Origin: Sclerotiophoma versabilis
Taxonomy: Eukaryota > Ascomycota > Dothideomycetes > Pleosporales > Didymellaceae
Length of the DNA stretch: 64,000 bases
NCBI GenBank assembly: GCA_012274445.1
Contig: JAAROD010000081.1
Location: 1,240,001-1,304,000 of the forward strand
Direction: 5' to 3'
The notes under the pieces are model-generated. The model was not told the DNA's origin, ran no database searches, and saw only the letters and a program-made list of their open reading frames with translations. Both the position numbers and the translations under genes were made by a program. Positions 9,995 through 22,026 of this stretch are shown here, in pieces; position 1 is the stretch's first letter; each line of letters begins with the position of its first letter.

Positions 9995-12900
9995 CTAATC
10001 CTTCGCAGGCAGATCAGGCGGTGCAGCATCTTCTAGTGTCAGTGCGACAGTGCCGTCAAGCTGCTCTGGAGCCTCTGCTGCTAGATCCAACAGCGGCGTC
10101 TCTTCGTCAGGCTCGTCGCTAGGGCCCTCGACTAGATCCTCGACCTGCGGACCGTCTTCTGGTGGGAGCATGACGTCTTCCAGCTCTTGGCCAGCGGTGT
10201 CAACAGCGCCGCCGGCTGTGATCTCGACATGGACATGCTGCTGTGACTGTTGGGCTTTGATTGACGGCGCAACATCTTCTGGCGCAGTACTTCCCGGCCC
10301 AACAGCCTTGCCATTCGCCTCCAACCCCTTTTCCCTACCCTCACCAATCCCCAACCCTCTAACAGCGCGCTTCATACTCTCCAGTCTTGCCCTCTCCGTA
10401 ACCACCATCCGTCTCGCCAATTCCTTCAACGCTTTCCTCCCCATCTCGACCCTGCTCTCCTGCCAACTCGCCAGCTCGCTGGCAACAACCTGCTGCGTAT
10501 ACCTGAGCTCTCTGCCCAGATCCGCAAGCTCGGCTCTACTCTTGTCCATTTTCTCCTGGGCATCGCGCTGCACCCTGCTCCTCGCGTCATCGAGTAGACC
10601 AAGCGGCCAGCGGTCCGAGCGGCGCACGGACAGGTTGTGCCGGTCGATGGCTTTCTGCGTGCTGGACATGCTATTTATGAGGTTGGAGGGCCGGGCGAGC
10701 GAGGCCAGGACAGCATTTATGGTGGAGCTTATGGCGTGCATGCTGTAATAGAAGCCAGCAATTGGACTCGCGTCACTTGATGCAATCGTCTTGGTGTAGC
10801 GTTCAAAAGCGCGGAGATGTGCCTCGGGGAGGAAGGTGAGCGAGTGGACGGCGGTGTTTGAGAGTTTTGCAGCGTCGTTGAGATCGGTAGATGACATGCG
10901 GAGTTTGTTTGTGCGGCGGAGGACAGATTTGGATGCATGGTGTAGAGAGCGAACGTTGTCACGGGCGTGCTGCACGAACAGCTCGACCTCCCGTACGTCG
11001 TAGATTGGTGCGAACTCTTCGCGCAGACGTTCGACGCGCAGTTCAGCTTTGCGGGCCGAACGCTGTGCGAGCATTGAGGAGTCGATGTCCGGGACGAGGA
11101 AGAATTCCCATACCAATTCGTGCATGGAGAATGTGGGGTGTCGGAGAAGGATCTTGAGGAAGGAGTCAAGTCGGAGCTGTAGGTCGCGCAACACTGATCG
11201 AGAGGGCCTGGACGGGATGAGGTAAGGCGAGGCCATGTTAGCGATGGCCGGGAGCCATGATGCTGGATTCTCCTGGGCCAGCCACTTGGCAAGGTTCTCA
11301 AAATCGTGTGATGACCGGCGACATGTAGTCACAGTAATTGTGCCGTTCGAGTTGGGTGCCCCAGACTTGAGCACTAGTCGAACAGTACCGTCTTCCACGA
11401 AGAACGAGCGAACTACAGTCGTAATGCGTCCATCAACGCCAGGTTCGTTAGACAGTAGCACCAAGTCGTCAATACGGTTGCGAACATCGTCGTCCTTAGC
11501 GAGCTCGACAGCCGTCAAGCCACGGGCATCCCTTACTGACAAGTCGACCCTCGGATCCTGGAACAGTACTCGGACCATGTCCGTACGACCGTACTTGCTA
11601 GCGACCATCAACGGCGTGAAATGCTTGTCATTCGTAGCGTTGGCGTCCGAGTCGCAGCGATACAGAAGTTTGTTCGCGAGTTGAGGATCTGTGATGACAT
11701 GTAGCAGACTATTGCCCTTGGCGTCTACATGCTCGTCGAGATGCAATGGCTGTCCATCCTCTTGTGCGAAGGTGGCCGCAAGCAAGCCCTGATCGACCAT
11801 ACTGTGATACTCCTCATGATCGTAGGATCTACAAAGAGCGAACACAGGTGTCTGTCCATTCTTGTCTTTTAAACGCCAAGGGACGAGGTGGCCGATACGC
11901 TGGATAAGGCGGGGCTGATGAAAAAGGTAGTGTGCCATACATCTCCCTTTTGAATCCTGTCTTGCAAAGTAAGCTGCCAGCATTTCCGGACTGCTACTAT
12001 TCTCCAGAATGTACGCAAGAAGTGTATCAGTGGACTTGCTGTGCGCGAGTTGGACCGCTAAGCTTAGCAGCGTTGTGCCCTCGTTGTTGCAGTCCTCGAA
12101 AACGAAAGCCGGTGTGTAATAGTCGGTGAGACTCAGTAGATACTGCAGTGCTTTGTCTTGCTTGCTTTCGACAGCCATCATTAGGACGGACTCGCCATCT
12201 GGGCCTTGTGTCATTACGAGTTTCTCAGTTGATGTGTCGCCTTCTATTGCGCTGTATCGAGAGTCTACTGTTGTACGAGATTGAAATGACCGTGCCGAAC
12301 AACTCGACATACTCCGTGTATCGTAGGAGACAGTCTTCTTCAACTTCGGTCGATCCGGTAACGTTGGTGTCTGAGCGCGTTGGAAGGGAAAGATGTGTGC
12401 CAAGGGCCCGTCTTCGTTCTTTTGCCTGCTATTAGATGGACTCCGCCGCCGTCTTCTCCGAGATTTGTAGTCTTCGTTCATGGAGGAGCTGGCAAGGGAA
12501 TTCAGATCGGAGAAACTCGCGAATCTGACAGGATGGTGCCGCACTTGCACTTCGTCTTCGCTCGACGAATCGTTCGTGTACTCGTGGAAAGAGCGATCAG
12601 GCTCGAGAATGCCTTGCATGGTGGCTAGGTCGCCGGTTTGTGTGGCGTGCCATAGCTTTCGATTTCGGCGACTCGCTTTTCGCAGTCCGCCAGAGTCGTT
12701 TTGTAGATATGACAGTACAGCTTCGAAAGTGCTTAGTGCGTAGCCCATCTCGCCGGTTTCGACGTCATCGATGAAGATGAAGTGGCGCATGTAGGAAAGT
12801 CGGGCCTGTAGATGTCGCACTGGGGCGCGGATGACGACAATGAGCAACAGAGATACCAGGGTGTCCGCGTTGATGGTGAGGAGATGATCGTGCTTTTCTG

Positions 12901-14330
12901 AGAGCTGCTGCCCGTTCAGCGTAGCCTGGGCAGCGGGATCACTCGTCACCGACGATGCATCCGGCATTGTGATATGCTTGGTTACAGCCAGGACAATCTC
13001 CAACATCTCTTGCGGACTCGTAGCAACGCCCATCTTCTTGAACATATCGACAGCTTTGGATAGGCGAATGGCGAGTTCCTGCTTGCCTTTGCGCCCATTG
13101 CCAATATCGATGCCAACTTGCGAGATGTCAATGTCCTGCATCTGCCGCGTCTGGCGTTCGAGGTCAAGGTCCTCGAGTCGGCGAATGTCGCATATGCGCG
13201 GGAAGAGAAGAGTATGGTGGACTTGTTCAGCAATGTAGCGCTCAATCATGCGCTCGACGATGGGACCGGTGAGATCTGTTGTCGCACCCAGCAACGAAAG
13301 CTGCTGCTTGTCCACCATCTGGAACAGGTCGATTGCGGCAGTCACGGCCGTCTCGAGCGAGTTGCGCATGGCATCCTCGTCGTCGCCAATCTCCAGGGTG
13401 GAGATGAAACCGTTCGGGCCTTGCGACATGCTGCTGTGCATGGACAAGGGACGAGAAGCAGCAGTTTCCACCGAGGAGACGGAGCCGGGCCTTCGAGAAG
13501 CCTGGGATGAGCGTCGCGATGGGGTGGATGGCGTCGGAGGCAGCGGCTTCTCCAGCTCTTTGGCAAACTCCTTGAACAGCCTCTCCAGGCCTGGCTGCAT
13601 CTGGCGCGCAATCATGGGGAAATGGTTCAGCAAGTCAGTGAAGGACCTCACCTCCTTCTTGCGCGGCATGGACGAGCTGCTGGCGGCCGACGAGCTCCCT
13701 GCAGCTGGCGGCACTACCAGCTTGACGTCTTTTCTTGCTGCCAGGGAGGCGGGTATGATGGGCGTCGGCTCGTAGGTGCCGATCAGGGGGCGCGAGATGT
13801 AGTAGACGAGCCATGGCTGGGCGTCGAAGGCGTCGGGGTAGAAGATGGTGTCGCCGAGGAGCTGCGCTTGGTTGAGCGTCTTGAAGCCTGCGGTGGGTCA
13901 GCCCATGTCGGCGTCACGTCACGTCACGCGGCTGCCTGCGCACCCTTGTTGCTGTAGATGAAGGCGTCCTTGACAATCACGGTGCGGCCGTTCGCCGTGG
14001 TGAACTGCTTCGCCTTTCCGCGCGTCTCGCGGAAGCTGCTGGCGTCCCTGACGTGGTTGTTGGGGCCCACGCCGCCCGGGACGCGCAGCACATGGCTGGC
14101 GAGGAACTCTTCGGAGCCGCTGAGGTCGGCGTACGAGGTGCCCGAGTCCCTGTCGCGCGAGCTGAGGAGGACTTCGGTCGTGGGGACGAGGAGGACCTGC
14201 GGGGTTCTGCTTAGCTCAGCGCTTCGGTCTGCTGGGCAGGTGGACGTACGTGGTGCTGCGCGGGCGAGCACTGGCTGGGGAGTGCACTGCGGAAGAAGGC
14301 GCGCAGGAAGGGATTCAGCACGGGAGGCAT
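9995..14330 (-). CDS. Vrl1/VARP-like VPS9-ankyrin-PX-BAR endosomal protein
   Basis: Three exons: 14250-14330, 13944-14196 and 9995-13887; introns of 53 and 56 bp (donors GTACGT and GTGCGC). Spliced length is about 1408 residues, starting MPPVLNPFLRAFFRSAL. A VPS9 Rab5-GEF-type domain lies at about 385-515 (core NADTLVSLLLIVVIRAPVRH). Ankyrin-like repeats fill about 670-920 (for example TPLMVASKYGRTDMVRVL). A PX-like domain follows at about 930-1045, then a long helical BAR-like region to about 1310 and an acidic tail. This domain order matches yeast Vrl1, a GEF that pairs with the SNX-BAR protein Vin1 in the VINE endosomal coat, and resembles animal VARP. Function is inferred from architecture. 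The second intron carries three tandem GTCAC/TGACG units (13914-13928). Confidence 0.82.
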
Positions 14331-14870
14331 TCAATCGACATCAACTGTACGCAAGGAGGAGTTGGTGTGCGAAGAGCATCTGTCCTCGCCACGGGAACCG
14401 GACGGGCGGGCGGGCGCTGGGGACGAGCTGCTATCGTGCACTCGTCGACGGTGCCTGGCGCGCTGGGATGCGAAAGCGACGGCCGAGCTGTGACGCTATG
14501 CGGGAAGAGGCAGGCAGCTCTGCGGTGCGCGGTCGTCTATCTAGGCGTCGTAGGAGATGTCCAGCAGCGAGCGATGGCGTTGCATGCGTTGCACCCAGCA
14601 GGCGGCGACGGGGGTGAGTACGGACTGCAAGATAGCAGCTAGCTTGTGAAGGTACGCTATGGGCCGGACGCACCATCCCTGCCAATCCAGCCAACCGCCT
14701 CTAGCTTGGACGCGCTCCATGACGCCAGCGCCGCCTCTTCCCCGTACCACTCCGCACAGCCTGAAACACTGCAACACCCACTCCCTCTGCACTGCGCCCA
14801 ACAGCTGCACGCCCTCTGCCGTGACCGTGTCTTCTCATCTGCATCCTCGAAGCTGACTAATCGCCCACCT
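14331..14870. other. Spacer between two minus-strand genes
   Basis: Holds the promoter of the VPS9-BAR gene and the 3' end of the oxidoreductase gene. Short frames on both strands show no domain. Confidence 0.45.
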
Positions 14871-16855
14871 TCAAACCTTCTTGCACAGCTTCCGTCCGTA
14901 GTCAGTCACGCTCCACTGCTCCGTGCCCGGCGTGGTCTGCGTATAAAACACCCCCTCTGCATCCCACTTCTGTCTGGTCCTCAGAAGCCTGGGGTAGTTC
15001 TCCCCCCAGTACGCCTCCTGCCAGTCCGGCTCGTACAGATCGCCCTGCATCGCCAATCAGCCGTCACTTCTTCGAAAGAACATAGACTCGACTCACCTCG
15101 TTCACGTAGCTAGCACCGTACCGCCCGGCCTCCCTCATTGCCTTCCCCACAACATCCGTGTTGAACTTCTCCTTCTCCTTCTTCACCCTCCAAGCCTCCG
15201 TGCCGTCCATCAGCACGTTGGTGATGACGAAGCTGCTCGCGTTGCGCCACTTGGGATGGATGGCGTTGTCAACCACTGGCACCCCTCTCCCGGGATTGAC
15301 AATGTGTCCGATGTTGATACCGCTCATTGACGCGAAGATCAGCGCATCACTAATCTTCTGGCTGTTCTCGGCAACATCACGCTGCGTGAAGAGACGCCCA
15401 CCGACAATCGCATTAGGCGACGGCGGCTCGTCTTCGAACATGTCCATGTAGAACTCGAAGAACGTGGGGAATGCGCGGAAGTGCGTGTCGAAAGGGACTT
15501 TGGCAGCCTCGAGTTCAGTGAAGAGAGGCTCGACCGCGGCCTTCAACTGTGTCAAGTTCATGTTCGGTCCGACGATGGGAGCAATCTTCAGACGGCCGGG
15601 GCCGGGACCTTGCTCGAAATACACAAACATGCCGAGGTTACTGAGGTGATTGGCTTGGTTGTGGAAGATGTGGACGCCTTTGTTGAAGAGTGCGGTATCG
15701 TTGGTGTGGGTGGAGTTGATGTTGATTGTGACACCGGCCGTAGGCACTTCTGGGAAGGTCTTGACGGTGACGGAGGTGATGACTGCGAAAGAGCCGGGAC
15801 CGCCGCCTCTGAGCGCCCAGAAGAGGTCGGGGTTTTCTTTGGCGTTGGCGGTTACGTATTTGCCTTCGGCTGTGATGGCGTCAATGGAAAGGACGTTATC
15901 AGCGCCCATGCCATAGATGCCACTCAACGGACCGTGGCCTCCTCCTTGGATGTACCCGCCAGCCCAGCCAACAGTCTAGACCATATCAGTCTTCTTGTTC
16001 AAGAGTCAGTCGTTATCGAGACATACCGGGCACTCTCCGCCAACGACGACCTGCTTTGGTATCTGCGCAAAAGCATGGCGATACAACTCACGACCCTGGA
16101 TGCCAGCGCCCACCGTAGCTGCGGTGCCCTTCCAATTCCCTGGGCCAGTGTACTTCTTCAGGAACTTGACGTCCTTGAAACTGTGAGTGTTGATAATGAG
16201 CGCTCCATAGCCAGTTGAGCGGCCCCTTTCTTCTGTCAGTGTCCGGAAAATGGCTGGTCGAGCGACTACTCACATAAAGTCATGCCCAGTGTTGCGGATG
16301 ATGAGCCGCAAGTTGTGCTCTCTCGCAAAGTCAATACCGGCTTTGATCTGCTCCTTCTTCGTGGCAAGCACGACGTAGTGACCCATGAATCCACGGGTGC
16401 AAGGCGTTGAAGGATCCTTGGTTGGGAGGCACGTGTTGTTGGTCATGAATGGCCAGAGTTGCGCAATGGGGTGGTCAGTTCTGCCAAAATGTCAGTCACG
16501 CAATTCAACGACACTGTCTTCCAGACTATGCTCACAGCCACTGCTCATCTCCACCTTCCATTCCGTTACCAATCTTCTCAATCGCATCTGCACACTTCTC
16601 CGCATCGTAGGTGTTGAAGGTGTAGTTTTCGAACTTGTAGTGGCACGATGCCGCTGCCGGGACAGCAAGCTGCAGCGCACCATTCAGCGTTCTGTTGAAC
16701 GAATCCCACTCCTTGTTCGTAGGCCAGCAAGCGTTGTCAGAGTAGCACTTGCACTGGTAACTGACACCATCCTCTGTCCTCGTCTCACCAATCCACTTAG
16801 CAGCAATTGCATTGCCAGACAGCAACAATGCTGCAAACAAGGTAAACCGACCCAT
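14871..16855 (-). CDS. Secreted FAD-linked oxidoreductase, berberine-bridge-enzyme type
   Basis: Five exons: 16536-16855, 16274-16480, 16027-16225, 15097-15975 and 14871-15044, with four introns of 48-55 bp; spliced length is about 592 residues. The start MGRFTLFAALLLSGNAIA is a clear signal peptide. An FAD_binding_4 (PCMH) domain occupies roughly residues 120-300, with RNTGHDFMGRSTG (His at about 173) and GGECPTVGWAGGYIQGGGH (Cys at about 241). These match the positions that bind FAD twice covalently in berberine-bridge-like enzymes. The C-terminal BBE segment (YVNEGDLYEPDWQEAYWG) spans the last splice junction. Several N-glycosylation sites occur. Such enzymes oxidise sugars or secondary metabolites; the substrate is unknown, and no biosynthetic cluster genes flank it. 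Confidence 0.9.
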
Positions 16856-17658
16856 GGTCAAGAGGCAGAAAGTCTGAAGACTTGACACTCTCTTCAGACT
16901 TTCTTATATACACCTACCCAGTGCAAATGCATCGGCAGCTGTACAACCGTACTAAAAAGCCAAGGACTACGCCACACATACCCTTGCATCGTTCCATCAA
17001 TCGTATTGGCTCGGACCCTCGTGCAATGCAGGGTCTCCGCACGTCTCCTGCGGCGTACAGACGTATCAGTAGGGACTAGAATCACTCCCGTAGACCGCAG
17101 TAGACTGGCGTTGTACCTGCTGTTGTAAGACCCAGATTCGCATGTGGCGTTATGCGGAGAATACTTCCCGACCGCTTCATACTACACGAACGCAATGCAC
17201 TTGCACATCTATTCAGCTAAGCGCGCCACCATCTCACCGCAATGAGTGCGTATGCATTTTGGCTCCGAGGAGTACTTGTTGGCGGATTTATATCGCCGCT
17301 TCGAAGGATGTTCTAGTCGTCCGGCCAAGAGCATAACGGAGCGCTGTTAAGGCGACGGAAGCGTACATGCTCCAGTCGTCTGACCACACAATAGGAAGGA
17401 ATGCGTATGACCCACAATCTAGCCATCTAGGTAGCATACGGTGCCGGCGAGCCGTGCCTCTAAGGACCAGACCATAAGGCAGTCTGTATAAACACATTAG
17501 CGGATGCGCTCTGCATTACCTGTAGTGCATCGTTAATCTTTTTATTATTCTTCTTTTCCTCCACTCCTTCCCAACCCAGTGTCTACAGTAAGTAGTACCA
17601 GGCTCCACCACAAACAGTCCCAGGCCATACGTACCGCAGCAAATCTAGAATAGTCTGA

Positions 17659-17682
17659 TTCGAATTCGAATTCGAATTCGAA
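17659..17682. repeat. (TTCGAA)4 palindromic tandem repeat
   Basis: Four perfect copies of the self-complementary hexamer TTCGAA. Each unit and the whole array are palindromic, so the DNA could extrude a 24-base hairpin. Confidence 0.9.
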
Positions 17683-17800
17683 CCCGACACCACGCCGCAC
17701 GCAATACCCAGAAGACTGCTGTGATACAAATTTGCCCCATCAGCCACACTTATGAGTATGACGAAAACAAATTATTTGCTTTTCTCCTTCACGCCTGTGT

Positions 17801-17816
17801 GGGGGGGGGGGGGGGG
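17801..17816. repeat. Poly-G tract of 16 bases
   Basis: Uninterrupted G run. Such tracts can stack into quadruplex-like structures and are error-prone in sequencing, so the length is uncertain. Confidence 0.85.
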
Positions 17817-18012
17817 TTTATCATACCAATTGAAAATAATCCGCGTTGTTTTCTGTCTTCTTTCTTGCGAGAAAGATATATTATAGTAAAGCGACAAAGC
17901 GATAAAATGAGAAAGTAATAGCGCCGGGATAAAGAATCGTATATTCAATGCATAATGTAAAAGCTTAGACGTGCTATTAGCAAGCAAAAACAAAGCACAG
18001 ATTTTGATGATG

Positions 18013-18039
18013 ATTATTATTATTATTATTATTATTATT
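18013..18039. repeat. (ATT)9 microsatellite
   Basis: Nine consecutive ATT units in an AT-rich part of the spacer downstream of the Vps11 gene. Confidence 0.85.
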
Positions 18040-18468
18040 TTTTCCCCCGCAACAATTAGGGCGGGTTCTCCGAAATTGGTCGTTGTTTTGCGCATATTTG
18101 CTTCGCTATGATTTCATGCTGTTACGCTCTTTGGAGAGAGATACTACACTAAGAGTTTTACAAGGTTTTGCATCCTACGGAAGAAAGATGCGGAGCTGGT
18201 TTGAGTTGATTAAGTTGCAAGTTGGAAACTCAAACTGTCGTTGGCGTTATCGTGTTGACTGACTGGGGTTTTAATAGTATTCTTGGTCTGGGGTATCTCT
18301 GAAGGTCAGGGTGGAAGGTGGACTGTGTGTATGTCAAAGAGGTTAAATGTATGTGTCAGCAGACTTGGGCCAAATAGAGCACGTACTGCCTGCCCGTCTG
18401 GTAAAGATTGCGGAAAGACCAAGGTATAGTGATTCTTCTATACTACATACAATTGCCCTGCTGCATAT

Positions 18469-21400
18469 CTATTCTTTCCCCTCGACCCCCATAACACCCC
18501 TACCAAACCATTCACTGATGACAGCGAATCCATCTCTACTCCTGCGTAATGCATCCGAGAACAGATCGTGTCTGTCAGCACTTTCAATCTGCGCGCGTCT
18601 AATTGCCTTGACGGTCGCGTTCTGCCCACTACAGATCGGGCACTCTACCTCTGCATCTCTGACATCCTCATCTGTGCTCAGACAACTCTGGTGGAAGCTG
18701 TGCTTGCACAGGAAGTGTACGACTGGAAGTTCCAAAGTCTTGTTGCACACTTTGCAGCGAGCTGCTTGGAACACTACTGGCTTTGTGATGAGATTCTGAA
18801 GCTCCGTCTTCTTTGTTTCTGTATCTGCGCGGAAGGTCTCAATGGTGCGTCTGTTTGTTGCGATCTCGACGCGTTCGCGCTCAACAGTCGTGCTGAGGTA
18901 GGATTTGATCATGCCCATCGTAGCAACACCGTTTGTTGAAAGGGTTTGAATGACTTGGAGCGGTGCCATGAGCCCATCTTCATCGATCTTTTTCAAGACC
19001 GAGTCGAGCTCGTTCCCGGCTTCAGCAAGGATCTCGGGCGACGATGTGAAGTAGGCAAGTGCAGCAGGGTATAGAGCTGGCTCCTCTGGGCCATACTTGC
19101 GCAAAGCACGAATCGCGCCTTGGGTATCATTTGCACCCGTGTAGCTGCGGAAGATATCGAAGTGGAGACCTTGCTGCTCGCGAACGAGTATCGCACCATC
19201 TCGGAAATTAGAGAGATGGGAAAGTAATAGCACGTTGGAAGTGTCGATGGGTATATCCTTACCCTCAACGAGCTTCTTGGCTTTATTCTCCCATGCCCGT
19301 CGTTCACCATCCTTCTTGGACGATGCGGTATGCAGATACATTTCGAACAAGGTTGTGTACAGATCAACCTTGTCGTCCTCTCGTAGATTGTCTGACTTGA
19401 TGCAAGCCTCAAGAAACACTATAAACTCCTGAGGATGGTCTACGAATGCTGAGAAAGCTGTCCGTGGCTTGGGCACCTTGTACTCAGGCGCAGGTTCGTC
19501 CGAAATCTGTTCGATGATCTGCGCTTGGCTCATTGTGCTCTTTTGTTCGCCTGTGGGTGGCGATGCGAGCGCACCGGTGTTCATGTACGGTAATGGCAAC
19601 AGCGCAGCCAGGTTCTGCACGGCGCTTGAGGCCACACCAAGACCCATTCCCATTCCACCTCCCGATGAGGGGGCATTCGGTATTACAATAGCGTCCGTCT
19701 TGGGCCGGAAAGCTGCTGTGTAATAGTCAATGAGCAGCTGTGTGGTATCCTTGGGTATTTGCTGGAGCAGAACCGTGGCGTACTTCATCAGGTTGAAGTA
19801 GGCAACCTCAGGCTCTAACCGCCAGATGTACGCTAACGCTTCCGCATATCTTTTGGAATCTTCGATAAGCACGTCGACCACAAGCTCGTGTTCACCATGC
19901 TTGCGGGCTAGGAAAGCAGCTTGATCGTAGTAACCTCCTTGGCGGCACATCGAGATGGCTGTGTCCAGATCAAACTTCAGGTCGTCTGGGGATTTGATAA
20001 ACTCTTCCAACTTGTCGACGTCTTTCAGTTTCGCGTAGCAGTTCAGCAACAAAGTTGTGTGATCCGAGGTGGCCTTATGGTGATCGTGAAGTTCCTCCAA
20101 GTACTCAATCAGGTTGTGTATCCTTTGGGTATCCAGGAACTATCCGAACGTCAGCGCAAGCATCAACTTATATGAACAAGACGCACTTTTCGTATGACTT
20201 GAGAAGGCTCGGTGTTATCGATAGCCTTCAGGTATTGCTGCATAGCTGTATCGTAGTCCTGCTTCGAGTAGAGGTAGTCACCAAACTTTCTAAGTATAAC
20301 ATTCTGCTGTGAAGCGTCCAGACCAGCTTTCTGAGCCAGATTTATCGCCAGGACGTAGAGGTTTCGCTGGTAGAGAATATCAAGTTTCTGTGCAAAAGGC
20401 TTCTCATGGTATCTAAAGATCTAAAGCATGTTAACAGATAGTGCTGAATTGATAATCGACGATACTTACCTTGCCATCGATTGTGAAAACGAAGAGGTCA
20501 CCCCACTCAGAAACAACGTATTGCACTTGAGATGTCAACTGCTCCTGATGCGCTACATATCGTAGCTCAGTATTTAGCAACGTGAAGGTCGACGTGTTAA
20601 AGGCATCGTCGGCCGTGCCAACACCGAAAGCCCTTAGGGGATTTGACCTTGGCATTGCATTCGACTTCGGTGGCGCCACAATTACAACATAGTCTTTGAA
20701 AGTCGAGATCATCTTCTTCTCGCCCTCGTAAGTATACGGTGGGCCTCGACCATGCTGACCATAATAGTATATGGCATCATTCCTCCCAACAACGACATCT
20801 CGTGTAGTCTTGTCCACGGCAATGCAGTCTTTCGCACAACCGTACTCGTCCAGAGATTTGGCGGGCTGTCCCTGTCCTCGACCTGATATTACGAGGGTCA
20901 TGATGCGTGCGGTCGTGGCAATGTATAGCGTTGTGATGTTTCCTTCCCTGAACTCAATACCGGTAATAGGCTCCTCGGATTCAAAGACAGTACGCTGCCG
21001 CGCTCCTCGATCGTGAATGAGGTCACCCCTGATAACTGTAACAGCGCCATTCGCGAATCCTACAGCGAGCTGTGATAAATCATCGAGGGCAGCAAAAGCT
21101 GATATGGGGAACTGTTTACGCCCGTTCTGGACCTGAAGCGTGCTCTGGCATCGTGGAATGCCGGTCTTCTTCTCTAGCTTATCCAATGCCCATACCTTCA
21201 GCACCGGTTCACTGGACAGGTCTTCTGATATTGTGACGAGCAGCGCCGTGCCCTCGATTTGCTTCATATATGTGATTGCGCCAACATCGTGTGCATGGAA
21301 CGAGCGCACGACTTTAAAAGCCGGCGACAGGATGCGCACGACTCCATCAGCGCTACCAACGAAGATGCTCTCGGAGCCGGCGACGACGCAGGTAGTGTTC

Positions 21401-21590
21401 CCGGGCTGCGGTGGGTGAGAAGGGCTCTGATCGCGGTGGATACTGGTGGCATACCTCGGCGAGGAACGCGCTCTCGTCGTCCGGGAGCTTCACTTGCGAG
21501 ACGTCGAAGAACTTGAACTGCCACTTCCATAAGGTCAGCTTCGCCGCACTGCGCGCAGGTTGTTTGTTCTCTCACCGGAGTCACAGCCAT
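18469..21590 (-). CDS. VPS11: Vps11/Pep5, core subunit of CORVET and HOPS tethers
   Basis: Five-exon model: 21585-21590, 21455-21538, 20470-21405, 20187-20420 and 18469-20139, about 976 residues. Introns of 46-49 bp have clear sites; exon 5 follows GGATAG. The N-terminus reads FKFFDVSQVKLPDDES, followed by a beta-propeller (for example SIFVGSADGVVRILSPAFK), a long alpha-solenoid, and a C-terminal RING-H2 finger at about 883-925 (CKVC...CKHSFH...CPIC). Vps11 bridges Vps-C subunits and Rab-specific subunits in endosome-vacuole fusion complexes. The first exon is uncertain: either two codons with donor GTGACT (46-bp intron) or five codons with donor GTGAGA (37-bp intron); both keep the frame into LTLWKW. 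The gene is divergent from the mRNA-export adaptor gene. Confidence 0.92.
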
Positions 21591-22026
21591 TCTGCTACCG
21601 GTCCATTGTGCTGCTGTTGATGTGGTGGGAGCTATCGTCGTCACTCTAGACTGAGCTATGGCCAGGCAGGCGCGACCGGGGGTCCACCGTGGCGCAGCTG
21701 CTTGCTGTGATGTGACACGCCTGAGCGTCAGCCCTTGCCAAGGCTGAGCTGTCTCTCCCTTTTGTTCTGCCTCGTCGCTCCCCCTTCCATCGCCTTCCCC
21801 ATCGCTCCACCCACTTCACCAAAGCCATCTTCTGCTGCCTCCACTTTGCACACTCCCTCTGTTGCGCTCAAGCTTACACGCGCACACGCGACAACTGTCC
21901 TCAAACCAGCTGCCACGCGCCCTGCCTAAACACACCGCGACATAAGCCTTGTCGCGTCCGCTGCATTAATTCAGCGCATCCCCCACGCCCGTGACAGCGA
22001 CACCACCATTTCCAACCACTCTCACA
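21591..22026. promoter_or_regulatory. Shared divergent promoter of Vps11 and Yra1-like genes
   Basis: The 436 bases between the two start codons must contain both promoters. The Yra1-proximal part is C/T-rich with TCTCTCCCTTTT, common near fungal start sites. No specific factor site is called. Confidence 0.55.

Larger units (their letters stand above)
16856..18468. other. Long intergenic region with several simple repeats
   Basis: About 1.6 kb without a convincing gene. It holds the oxidoreductase promoter, a (TTCGAA)4 palindromic repeat, a run of 16 G and an ATT repeat. The part from 17750 to 18150 is AT-rich. No tRNA A/B-box pair was recognised. Confidence 0.55.
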
